From Treponema sp. (lineage in GTDB: Bacteria > Spirochaetota > Spirochaetia > Treponematales > Breznakiellaceae), in the NCBI GenBank assembly GCA_031276965.1, contig JAISMC010000066.1, positions 1 through 48,896 of the forward strand: a stretch of 48,896 bases of DNA, given 5' to 3'. A program made the position numbers and the translations under genes. Below are positions 25,196 to 32,586 of the stretch, one piece after another. How positions within the stretch are numbered: the first letter of the stretch is position 1; every line of letters starts with the position of its first letter. Under the pieces are notes generated by a model, which saw only the letters and a list, made by a program, of their open reading frames with translations, ran no database searches and was not told the DNA's origin.

Positions 25196-27133
25196 CTATA
25201 CGCCCATCCGGTTAATGATGGTATCCAGCATGGAATTGACGGTGGTGATGAACCGGGCCGCCGCCGAATATCCGTGCTGGTACTTGATCATCGCCGCCAG
25301 TTCCTCATCAATATTGACCCCGGAAATGGACTCCCGCATTTCCCGGAGTTGTTTCATGATGAGATTCTGGGTTTCCAGTTCTTCTCCGCTCTGCTTACCC
25401 AGTTCGGCAATGCGGCCCACCGCATCGGCAAAGTAGTCGTCGAAGGTCCTCAGACGGCCCACCGTCACCGGGGTATTGCGGATCGCCGCTATGGCCTGGG
25501 CGGCCCGGCCATTTCCGGGGTTGGCCGTCCGGCCGTTCTCGCCGAAACCGGCGGCCACCGAGGAGGGATCTTTAAGCAGGGCCCGGTTTACCTCAATCCA
25601 GCCCGATGGATGAGCCACGGGGGCAACCACATAATCCCGGGCTCCTCCCCTGAGGCTGGTTACCGCATCGGGACTTCCCCAGTCATAGGCTCCTTCGGGA
25701 CCGGATACGTTTAAGAGGCCCGCGTACCCCTCAAGGAAGCGCCCCGAATCTTCAATGTGGCGGATGACAAAATCGGGGTTCTCCCTGGGCAGGGCCCCCG
25801 GTATGGGCTGCAGGACCGCCATCTCCGCGGAGCTTTCGGCAGGGGTTCCCTTAAGGGAAAGCCTGCCCTCCCGGTTAAGGCGGGCTGCTACTTCGGCGCC
25901 GGAATTGTTGATCCGGGCGATTACATCCGCCACCGTATCGGTGGGATAGTAGGGTACTTCCACATTGCCTCCGGAGCCGGAAAGGGTGATGACTCCTTCA
26001 AGGCCTACCTGAGCCCGTTCTTCCAGGGCGTTAACCCCGTTGATCCGGTAAATATAGCTGCTGTCGTATTCGCCGTCCCCATTCCGGTCATAGTTGCCGT
26101 TAACGTTAGTTACAAAGGCTTGTTCGGAAAAAAAGTCGAGCCCCGTGGTTCCGTTAAGGCCGTATGCGGACCGGTGAATTTCGTTCACCAGATCCGCAAA
26201 ATTCATGGTCATGGTGTCCAGGACTTCGATTTCCGACTGGATGGTGTGATCCCGGAGTTCCAGCAGCGAACCAAGGCTGCCGGAATGGATAAGATCGCTT
26301 TTAAATTCCAGGGGCTCCCCGGTCTCTTCCCAAACTACCCTGGAATAGCCTTCGGTTTCGATACCCCGGACCAGGGAAAATTGACGGCCTATGCCGCCCT
26401 GGACCAGAACCATCCCTGCGGTATGGACCATAAATTCATCCGGATCCCGGGAATCGGTGGTAATATTGATGATGGAGGAAAGTTTATCCACCAGAAGATC
26501 CCGGCGGTCCAAAAGATCGTTGGGGTTATCCCCCTGGGCCTTGATTCTCTGAATGTCCGTATTCAAGGCGGCAATCTGGCTGGAAAGATCGTTAACCCGG
26601 GCCACGGTAAGCTGTATATCCCCTTCGGTCATATCTTGAAGGCCTTTTAAAGCCCTGTACCGTTCATGGATACTGTCGATCAGGGTTTTGCCCCTTTGCA
26701 GCACCGCTTCCCGGGGTACGCTGTCCGCAGGATAATTGGCCAGTTCCTCCCAGGCGTCCCAGAATTTGTCCATATTGCCCCGAATGGATGTATCCCCTGC
26801 CTCAAGGTAAGCTTGTTCCATCAGGCGTATATACTTATCCCTGGCGCTCCAGAAGCCTTCACCTCCGGCCTGGGCGACGATACGCATGTCCAGCAGCTGA
26901 TCCCTGAGCCGCTCTATCCGTTCAACAACGGTTCCCTGGCCTATCTGACCGGGGGTTTCCTCCCGGTTGAGGCCGGGAAGATAAATGGGCTCAAAGGGGG
27001 ACATTTCTACCCGCTGCCGGGAGTATCCCTCGGTGGACGCGTTGGAAAGATTATGACCGGTGGTGTTGATCGCCTGCTGATGGGCCGCAACCCCCCGTTT
27101 CCCTATTTCTATACCCTGAAAGGTTGATGTCAT
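25196..27133 (-). CDS. flgK: hook-filament junction protein FlgK
   Basis: A 645-residue FlgK (HAP1) that joins hook and filament. The N-terminal rod/hook signature is clear (GIEIGKRGVAAHQQAINTTGHNLSNASTEGYSRQRVE), as is the C-terminal rod motif (INIDEELAAMIKYQHGYSAAARFITTVNSMLDTIINRMG). TAGGAG precedes the ATG. The flgN-like gene starts upstream with a 9-base gap. The FlgK C-terminus is the binding site for FlgN in other bacteria. Confidence 0.96.
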   Translation of the reverse strand: MTSTFQGIEIGKRGVAAHQQAINTTGHNLSNASTEGYSRQRVEMSPFEPIYLPGLNREETPGQIGQGTVVERIERLRDQLLDMRIVAQAGGEGFWSARDKYIRLMEQAYLEAGDTSIRGNMDKFWDAWEELANYPADSVPREAVLQRGKTLIDSIHERYRALKGLQDMTEGDIQLTVARVNDLSSQIAALNTDIQRIKAQGDNPNDLLDRRDLLVDKLSSIINITTDSRDPDEFMVHTAGMVLVQGGIGRQFSLVRGIETEGYSRVVWEETGEPLEFKSDLIHSGSLGSLLELRDHTIQSEIEVLDTMTMNFADLVNEIHRSAYGLNGTTGLDFFSEQAFVTNVNGNYDRNGDGEYDSSYIYRINGVNALEERAQVGLEGVITLSGSGGNVEVPYYPTDTVADVIARINNSGAEVAARLNREGRLSLKGTPAESSAEMAVLQPIPGALPRENPDFVIRHIEDSGRFLEGYAGLLNVSGPEGAYDWGSPDAVTSLRGGARDYVVAPVAHPSGWIEVNRALLKDPSSVAAGFGENGRTANPGNGRAAQAIAAIRNTPVTVGRLRTFDDYFADAVGRIAELGKQSGEELETQNLIMKQLREMRESISGVNIDEELAAMIKYQHGYSAAARFITTVNSMLDTIINRMGV

Positions 27134-27142
27134 AATTTGCTC

Positions 27143-27655
27143 CTAAAGCCGCCGGTTCAGTACCATGCTCCGCATATCCGAAGGAACCTGCGTACCCCGG
27201 CGGGAATACAGCCGGCCCTTCCGGTCGGGAAAGGCCGCTTCCAAAAAAGCCGCCACGGTGACGCGGGCTTCGTCGATATATCTGAGAAGGGCGTCGTTGG
27301 CAAGGCGGATCTTGAAGGTTTCCATTTTGAGCTGCCGGTACAGACCGGTAAGGGCCTTCCGTTCTTCCGCGGGAAACCGGGAAACCATGGCATAAAAACC
27401 GGCGCTTTCGTCCTTTCCATCTTTTCGAGGAAACAAATCCGCAAAGAGGCCGATCCGTTCTTTCTCCAGGGCTTCAAATTCGGCGCTGAATTTACCCAAA
27501 GTATCGAAGAACAGTTCAAAACCGGTCCATTCCCGGTTGATAACCGCATTCTTTACCTGGCTCTGAACCAGGGTTATCTTTTCCAGAAGGCCGATTTCCC
27601 GGGTTAAAATATGAGAACAACCGGCGGCTCCACTTTTATCTTTTTTCGTCCTCAT
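27143..27655 (-). CDS. flgN: FlgN-like flagellar export chaperone
   Basis: A 170-residue, mostly helical, soluble protein directly upstream of flgK. Length, helical pattern (about 15-145) and position all fit FlgN, the export chaperone of FlgK and FlgL. The C-terminal tail (YSRRGTQVPSDMRSMVLNRRL) is disordered-looking and basic. FlgN proteins are poorly conserved in sequence, so context carries much of the call. AGAGG precedes the ATG, and a sigma-28 promoter ends about 18 bases before it, so it heads the operon. Confidence 0.8.
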   Translation of the reverse strand: MRTKKDKSGAAGCSHILTREIGLLEKITLVQSQVKNAVINREWTGFELFFDTLGKFSAEFEALEKERIGLFADLFPRKDGKDESAGFYAMVSRFPAEERKALTGLYRQLKMETFKIRLANDALLRYIDEARVTVAAFLEAAFPDRKGRLYSRRGTQVPSDMRSMVLNRRL

Positions 27656-27672
27656 AGAATACCTCTAATAGA

Positions 27673-27699
27673 GTATCGGCAGTTCCGGGTATTGATTGA
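27673..27699 (-). promoter_or_regulatory. sigma-28 promoter of the flgN-flgK-flgL-fliW-csrA operon
   Basis: On the minus strand TCAA (27696-27699), exactly 15 bases, then GCCGATAC (27673-27680). This is the same form as the flaB-1 promoter. The start would be near 27666, leaving a leader of about 11 bases. Confidence 0.85.
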
Positions 27700-27894
27700 G
27701 GATATTTCGGTTTCTTTTCCCCCCAAAGACGCGGTGGAGACGAAGGAGGAAACGGTAAAACGCCTATACGGACTTCCACAGCCAGTAGGCCGCCGATATA
27801 GCCTGCCCGGACTACAAAAGGGCTCAAGAACCAGAACTTCCTGATACAATGCACTTTGCTTTTGGCCGGATTATTTATGATTCAATTCATGGCA

Positions 27895-27923
27895 TTGACA
27901 AAGCGGGCAAAATATTGTAATAT
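27895..27923 (+). promoter_or_regulatory. consensus sigma-70 promoter for tRNA-His and tRNA-Arg
   Basis: TTGACA (27895-27900), 17 bases, TAATAT (27918-27923). Transcription would start about 10 bases before tRNA-His. Between the flgN promoter and this site (27700-27894) I see no gene. Confidence 0.85.
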
Positions 27924-27939
27924 AAAAGAGTTCATAAAC

Positions 27940-28012
27940 GGTGGTCGTAGCTCAATGGTAGAGTCCCAGATTGTGGATCTGGATGTTGCGGGTTCGAGCC
28001 CCGTCGTCCACC
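27940..28012 (+). tRNA. tRNA-His (GTG)
   Basis: A tRNA with anticodon loop TTGTGGA (GTG), a TTCGAGC T-loop and a G at -1 opposite C73, the special mark of tRNA-His. The acceptor stem pairs GTGGTCG with CGTCCAC with one T-T mismatch at position 5-68. Confidence 0.93.
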
Positions 28013-28042
28013 CTTAGGTTGTGTCCGGCGTTTAGACGGAAT

Positions 28043-28116
28043 GCGTTCGTAGCTCAGCTGGATAGAGCGACGGACTTCGAATCCGTAGGCCGCAGGTTCG
28101 AGTCCTGCCGGACGCA
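28043..28116 (+). tRNA. tRNA-Arg (TCG)
   Basis: A 74-nt tRNA. The acceptor is GCGTTCG/CGGACGC with one wobble pair, the anticodon loop CTTCGAA gives TCG (Arg), and the T-arm is GCAGGTTCGAGTCCTGC. It lies 30 bases after tRNA-His and probably shares its transcript. A decayed copy of its 3' half lies about 200 bases downstream. Confidence 0.95.
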
Positions 28117-28197
28117 GTTTAATTCTTTATAATATAAGCAATTAACATAAGTCCAGCAGGCGTTTGACCAAAAGGGAATTGCCTATACAAAGATTAT

Positions 28198-28241
28198 ATT
28201 GTCCAAGATTGCTTGACATTCTTTTGGACAATTTGTAGTAT
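28198..28241 (+). promoter_or_regulatory. consensus promoter with embedded inverted repeat
   Basis: TTGACA (28213-28218), 17 bases, TAGTAT (28236-28241). An inverted repeat ATTGTCCAA (28198-28206) / TTGGACAAT (28224-28232) brackets the -35 and covers part of the spacer, which is a typical repressor-site position. A second palindrome GTATACT-AA-AGTATAC (28264-28279) lies just after the expected start. The promoter should serve tRNA-Lys and tRNA-Gly downstream, or may be left over from a lost gene. Confidence 0.65.
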
Positions 28242-28286
28242 ATTAATAAAGTACGGTTTAGGTGTATACTAAAGTATACTAACCTT

Positions 28287-28320
28287 GAATTCATAGGCCG
28301 TTAGTTTGAGTCCTGCCGGG
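28287..28320 (+). pseudogene. decayed copy of the tRNA-Arg 3' half
   Basis: This stretch aligns without gaps to tRNA-Arg 28079-28112 with 27 of 34 bases identical, including the exact T-arm block GAGTCCTGCCGG. The 5' half is missing, so it cannot be a working tRNA. It lies in an AT-rich stretch of about 270 bases. Confidence 0.7.
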
Positions 28321-28324
28321 CACG

Positions 28325-28345
28325 GATAATAGCTTGTCTATTATC
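28325..28345 (+). terminator. short perfect hairpin before tRNA-Lys
   Basis: GATAATAG-CTTGT-CTATTATC is a perfect 8-bp stem. It is AT-rich and lacks a T-run, so it is only a weak terminator candidate and may be a processing structure. Confidence 0.35.
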
Positions 28346-28393
28346 AAGGGAGATCTCTTTGGGTTTTCCGAAAGGCGGCTTATAAATATGACC

Positions 28394-28466
28394 GGGCCGC
28401 TAGCTCAGCTGGTAGAGCAGCAGACTCTTACTCTGCGGGTCGCATGTTCGATCCCTGCGCGGCTCA
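28394..28466 (+). tRNA. tRNA-Lys (CTT)
   Basis: A 73-nt tRNA. The acceptor is GGGCCGC/GCGGCTC with one wobble, anticodon stem GCAGA/TCTGC surrounds loop CTCTTAC giving CTT (Lys, AAG), and the T-loop is TTCGATC. Confidence 0.95.
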
Positions 28467-28515
28467 TCGCTAATTCCTTATGAGGAATTATGCGTGGATA
28501 ATGATTGCATTTTTT

Positions 28516-28587
28516 GCGGGAATAGCTCAGTGGTAGAGCGCGACCTTGCCAAGGTCGATGTCGCGGGTCCGACTCCCGTTTCCCGCT
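28516..28587 (+). tRNA. tRNA-Gly (GCC)
   Basis: A 72-nt tRNA. The acceptor is GCGGGAA/TTCCCGC, the anticodon loop CTTGCCA gives GCC (Gly), and the T-arm is CGGGTCCGACTCCCG. The T-loop has TCC in place of the usual TTC, so the T54-T55 pair reads T-C here, a variation worth noting. Confidence 0.94.
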
Positions 28588-28596
28588 TTAGACAAC

Positions 28597-28632
28597 GAAA
28601 AGCCCGGAATGTAAAATTTTGGGGCTTTTCTA
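28597..28632 (+). terminator. terminator of the tRNA-Lys/tRNA-Gly unit
   Basis: GAAAAGCCC (28597-28605) pairs with GGGCTTTTC (28622-28630), followed by TAT. It lies 10 bases after tRNA-Gly. Confidence 0.75.
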
Positions 28633-28987
28633 TATCCGGCAGTAAAAGCGGGGCAGTCTAATCTTTTCTGGCGGATCTTTATCTTCTAAATTATACTTTT
28701 TCATAGGGGCTTTTCCAAAACTTCAGTTTTTGGGAAAGCTACTTTAGATTTATATGAAAAAACGGGTTTTTGACCGTTTTTTCGGAAGCTTTTCCCGAAA
28801 CTAACCGGGTTTGGGGGAAAGCTTCATATTTTCGTCATATTTTTCCATGGTAACGGTAATTAATATCGCCGCCGGGATTATACTGAAGAGTAACAAGATG
28901 TTTCCGCCCTAAGGTTCCACTGTGGGACCGCCGATCCGTAAACGTTTGCGCAACAGGACAATCCGTGTATATCCGGGAAAGCCCTCA
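28633..28987. other. gene-free region with nested hairpins and an operator-like palindrome
   Basis: No gene is seen. Hairpins lie at 28709-28739 (GCTTTTCCAAAAC, TTCA loop), 28757-28782 (AAAAAACGG...CCGTTTTTT, a good bidirectional terminator), 28785-28825 (GAAGCTTTTCCC...GGGGGAAAGCTTC) and about 28913-28929. CGTAAACGTTTGCG at 28937-28950 is a near-perfect palindrome centred on AAACGTTT, the core seen in LacI-family operators. The first hairpin shares the 14-base core AAAACTTCAGTTTT, in reverse orientation, with the hairpin at 345-370. Confidence 0.6.
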
Positions 28988-29016
28988 TTGACAGGGATAT
29001 TTCAATTAGGTACACT
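28988..29016 (+). promoter_or_regulatory. sigma-70 promoter upstream of tRNA-Leu
   Basis: TTGACA (28988-28993), 17 bases, TACACT (29011-29016). It would give a leader of about 95 bases before tRNA-Leu, containing a small CGGGT/ACCCG hairpin near 29026-29042. It may also feed the tig operon. Confidence 0.65.
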
Positions 29017-29117
29017 TTGATTAACGGGTTGCGGAGACCCGGATTTGTCTCTGTATTTGCCTTGACAGATTGCTGAAAACCTTCGGCGGGTTCCGTTATT
29101 TTAACAAACCGCTAATC

Positions 29118-29198
29118 GCGAGAGTGGTGAAATTGGTAGACACGCCAGACTTAGGATCTGGTGCCCCCGGCATAAGGGTTCAAGTCCCTTCTCTCGCA
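29118..29198 (+). tRNA. tRNA-Leu (TAG)
   Basis: An 81-nt class II tRNA. The acceptor is GCGAGAG/CTCTCGC, the anticodon loop CTTAGGA gives TAG (Leu, CTA), and there is a variable arm and T-arm AGGGTTCAAGTCCCT. Discriminator A73 is present as required for leucine. Confidence 0.95.
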
Positions 29199-29357
29199 CA
29201 AATACGTGAGAGGGGGAGTTAGAAAGACTTAGCCCGCCTCTCCAGCGGCCTCCTGAAGGAAGGAAAAGCAGCACAGGGCTAAACGGCAGGCAGGAAACCC
29301 AAGGCATCGGGGTTTGGGGCAGTTTCGTCGTAGTAATTCATATTAAAGAGGAATAAA

Positions 29358-30725
29358 GTGGTTATATCCAAAGACATCGCCCGTCTTGAACATTCGAGTG
29401 TTAGGTTAACCCTCACTGTAGGCAAGGATGAGGTCCGCTCCCAGTACAACGAGATGCTTGCAAACTATACCAAGAGCCTTCAGATTCCGGGTTTCAGAAA
29501 GGGTAAGGCCCCCAAGGAGGTGCTGGAACGGAAATTTGGCGGCGCCCTGAAGGACGAAGTCCTGAGCCGCATCATCGAAAAGAGCATCACCGAGTTGTTT
29601 GACGACGAGAGTTTTCCCAAGGAGGACAGACCCCTCCCCTATTCCACCCCCCAGGTGCAGGACGAGCCGGTTCTGGATCTCGATGCGGATCTTACCTTTT
29701 CCATGGTTTATGATGTGCTCCCCCGGTTTACCATGGGAACCTGGAAGGGCCTTGAAGTAGAAGTTCCCCGGGCGGACATTTCCGCTGAGGATATAAACCG
29801 GGAACTTGAGGTCATCAGGGATAGAAACGCCATCGTCATGGACAAGGACGAAAAGGCAGCGGCCGCTAAGGGCGATGTGGTAACCGTTAACTACTTGGAG
29901 CTTTCCGGTACGGGGGAGCCTCTGCCGGGAACGGAACGGGAGGATTTTGTTTTTACCCTGGGAACGGGGTACAATGTATTCAAATTTGACGATGAAATAA
30001 CGGGGATGAAGAAGGGCGAGACCCGGGACATCGAAAAGAGTTATCCCGCCGGTTTTGAAGACAAGGATCTGGCAGGCAAAACCAGGAAAATCCGCGTTAC
30101 CCTATCAGCCCTTAAAGAAAAGAAACTTCCCGAACTGGACGACGACCTTGCCCAGGATGTGGACGAAAAGTACAAAACCCTGGAGGATCTTAAAAACAGC
30201 ATCAGGGAACGGCTTGCCGGGAACCTGAAAAAGCGGCTCAGGGATATTACGGTCAGCGGGATTCTCGAAAAGGTGATGGAAAACACCCCCGTAGAGGTGC
30301 CCGAGTCCATGATCCGCATCGAGCTTGAGTCCCGGTGGCGGAATCTGGCCCGGCGTTTCAATACCTCCCCGGAAGAACTGGTAAAAATTATGGACAAATC
30401 CGGCCAGGGTTACGATGCGATTATCACGGAATGGCGGCCCGATGCGGTCAAAGCCCTCCACAGCCGGCTTATCGTGGAAACCCTTATGAAGGATCTGGCC
30501 CTGGAGGCTTCAGACGAAGATGTGGAACAGACGCTGGAAGCCGTGGCGGCGGAATCCAACAGCCCTCCGGAGGACATAAAAAAGTACTATCAGCAGGAAA
30601 ATATGAAAGAATATTTGAAAGAAGAGATAAAAGAGCGGAAATTGTTCGATATATTAGTAAAGGAGAATACCGTTAAACCCGGGAAAAAGGTAAACTATCT
30701 GGACCTGACCGCAAATAATGGGTAG
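29358..30725 (+). CDS. tig: trigger factor
   Basis: A 455-residue ribosome-bound chaperone and prolyl isomerase. The N-terminal ribosome-binding domain carries the GFRKGKAP signature. The FKBP-like domain (about 160-250) has GDVVTVNYLELSG, and the C-terminal helical arms follow. Length is normal. It starts at GTG with AAGAGGA before it. It is the first gene of tig-clpP-clpX-lon, an arrangement common in bacteria, so folding and proteolysis are expressed together. The region 29199-29357 holds small hairpins but no clear promoter of its own. Confidence 0.96.
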   Translation: MVISKDIARLEHSSVRLTLTVGKDEVRSQYNEMLANYTKSLQIPGFRKGKAPKEVLERKFGGALKDEVLSRIIEKSITELFDDESFPKEDRPLPYSTPQVQDEPVLDLDADLTFSMVYDVLPRFTMGTWKGLEVEVPRADISAEDINRELEVIRDRNAIVMDKDEKAAAAKGDVVTVNYLELSGTGEPLPGTEREDFVFTLGTGYNVFKFDDEITGMKKGETRDIEKSYPAGFEDKDLAGKTRKIRVTLSALKEKKLPELDDDLAQDVDEKYKTLEDLKNSIRERLAGNLKKRLRDITVSGILEKVMENTPVEVPESMIRIELESRWRNLARRFNTSPEELVKIMDKSGQGYDAIITEWRPDAVKALHSRLIVETLMKDLALEASDEDVEQTLEAVAAESNSPPEDIKKYYQQENMKEYLKEEIKERKLFDILVKENTVKPGKKVNYLDLTANNG

Positions 30726-30734
30726 ATTATAAAC

Positions 30735-31349
30735 ATGAGTGTATATATGAACAGCCTCGTTCCCTACGTTATAGAACAAACCGGGAATGGCGAACGTTCT
30801 TACGACATCTATTCCCGGCTCCTCAAAGACCGGATTGTCTTCCTGGACGGGGAGATTAACGACCTTACCGCGGATCTGGTGGTAGCCCAGCTTCTCTTTC
30901 TGGACGGCCAGGACACGGAAAAGGATATCAACCTTTACATCAATTCCCCCGGAGGGTCGGTAACCGCGGGACTGGCAATTTACGATACCATCCAGCACGT
31001 AAAATCCGACGTGCAGACCATCTGCCTGGGGCAGGCGGCAAGTATGGCGGCGCTGATCCTCACCGCAGGCAGTCCGGGGAAGCGTATGGTACTCCCCTCC
31101 TCCCGGATTCTGATTCATCAGCCCTGGGGAGGCGCCCAGGGGCAGGCCAGGGATATCGGTATTCAGGCCAAAGAGATACTTCGGCTTAAAAGACTTACCA
31201 TCGATTACTTTGCAAGGCATACCGGCAAGGGTACGGAACAGGTTGCCCTTGATATGGAGAGGGACTTTTATATGTCCGCCGAAGATGCAGTTGCCTATGG
31301 CGTGGCGGACAAGGTTTTAACGAGGGAAAAAAATGGCACGGCTGCGTAA
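30735..31349 (+). CDS. clpP: ATP-dependent Clp protease proteolytic subunit ClpP
   Basis: A 204-residue serine peptidase that forms the double-ring ClpP chamber. The catalytic triad is visible: Ser in [11 protein letters not shown], His in [10 protein letters not shown] and Asp in [13 protein letters not shown]. The start follows tig by 9 bases. Its last 17 bases overlap the start of clpX in another frame, which implies tight translational coupling to its unfoldase. Confidence 0.97.
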   Translation: MSVYMNSLVPYVIEQTGNGERSYDIYSRLLKDRIVFLDGEINDLTADLVVAQLLFLDGQDTEKDINLYINSPGGSVTAGLAIYDTIQHVKSDVQTICLGQAASMAALILTAGSPGKRMVLPSSRILIHQPWGGAQGQARDIGIQAKEILRLKRLTIDYFARHTGKGTEQVALDMERDFYMSAEDAVAYGVADKVLTREKNGTAA

Positions 31350-32586
31350 CGGTTCCGGCGGCTTTGAGCGATCCTGCTCTTTCTGCGGAAAAAGCGCCGA
31401 CATGGCCCGGCGTTTAATTGCCGGTCCCAACGACGTTTTTATCTGCGACGAATGTGTCGAAGTCTGCCGGAAGATTCTGAGCGAGGAGGATCACGACCTT
31501 TCCGCCCAGTTCACCGGGGACATACCCACCCCCAAGGAGATCAAATCCTATCTGGATCTCTTTGTCATAGGCCAGGATGACGCCAAAAAGGCCCTTTCGG
31601 TGGCGGTATACAACCACTATAAGCGAATCGCTAATCCCGCCAAAGAGCCCGACGATGTGGAAATCGAAAAGTCGAACGTGCTTCTCATTGGGCCCACGGG
31701 AACCGGGAAGACCCTTCTGGCCAAGACCCTGGCAAGAAAGCTTAAAGTTCCCTTTGCCATTGTGGACGCCACCACCCTTACCGAGGCGGGTTACGTAGGA
31801 GAGGATGTGGAGAATATCCTCCTCAAGCTTATCCAGAATGCCGGCGGAAATATCGCCGCCGCAGAACGGGGCATTGTGTACATTGACGAGATCGACAAGA
31901 TCGCCCGCAAGGGAGAAAATATTTCCATTACGAGGGATGTGTCCGGTGAGGGAGTCCAGCAGGCTCTCCTCAAAATTATCGAAGGGACCATCGCTTCGGT
32001 GCCTCCCCAGGGGGGCCGGAAACATCCGAACCAGGAGATGATCCGCATCAATACCACGGACATCCTCTTTATCTGCGGCGGCGCTTTTGTGGGACTCGAT
32101 AAGTACATTGAACACCGGGTGGTCCAGCATCCCATGGGTTTCGGCACCGAAATCTGGGACAGGCGGGAGCGGAGTATCAAGGAACTTTTCAATGCCCTTC
32201 ACCCGGATGATCTTATTCACTTCGGCATGATCCCCGAATTTATAGGCCGCCTCCCCATCACGGTAAGCCTGGAAGAGCTGAAGCGGGAGGACCTCCGGCG
32301 CATCATCACCGAACCCCGGAACGCCATCATAAAACAGTACCAGGCTTCCCTGGCTATTGACGACGTTAAGCTTGAATTTACCGAAGGGGCCATAGACGCT
32401 ATTGCGGACACGGCGATTAAGCAGAAAACCGGCGCCAGGGGACTGCGGGCTATTGTTGAAAAAATGATGACCGACATCATGTTTGAGATCCCCTCCATAG
32501 AGGGAAACAAACGGGTGGTAATCACCCGGGACACGGTAGAAAAATCCGAACCCCCCGAGATTCATCAGATTCAAAAGAGTGCATGA
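31333..32586 (+). CDS. clpX: Clp protease unfoldase subunit ClpX
   Basis: A 417-residue AAA+ unfoldase. The N-terminal C4 zinc domain has C15, C18, C38 and C41. Walker A is GPTGTGKT, Walker B is IVYIDEIDK, and the RKH pore loop lies in GGRKHPNQE. The ClpP-docking loop reads MGF in HPMGFG, where Escherichia coli has IGF. The C-terminal small domain is complete. Its start lies inside clpP and its stop overlaps lon by 4 bases. Confidence 0.97.
   Translation: MARLRNGSGGFERSCSFCGKSADMARRLIAGPNDVFICDECVEVCRKILSEEDHDLSAQFTGDIPTPKEIKSYLDLFVIGQDDAKKALSVAVYNHYKRIANPAKEPDDVEIEKSNVLLIGPTGTGKTLLAKTLARKLKVPFAIVDATTLTEAGYVGEDVENILLKLIQNAGGNIAAAERGIVYIDEIDKIARKGENISITRDVSGEGVQQALLKIIEGTIASVPPQGGRKHPNQEMIRINTTDILFICGGAFVGLDKYIEHRVVQHPMGFGTEIWDRRERSIKELFNALHPDDLIHFGMIPEFIGRLPITVSLEELKREDLRRIITEPRNAIIKQYQASLAIDDVKLEFTEGAIDAIADTAIKQKTGARGLRAIVEKMMTDIMFEIPSIEGNKRVVITRDTVEKSEPPEIHQIQKSA

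Noticed and set aside
29062-29090. Second TTGACA near tRNA-Leu as its promoter
   Set aside because: The bases 17 downstream read GGCGGG, not a -10 box. The site at 28988-29016 is better.
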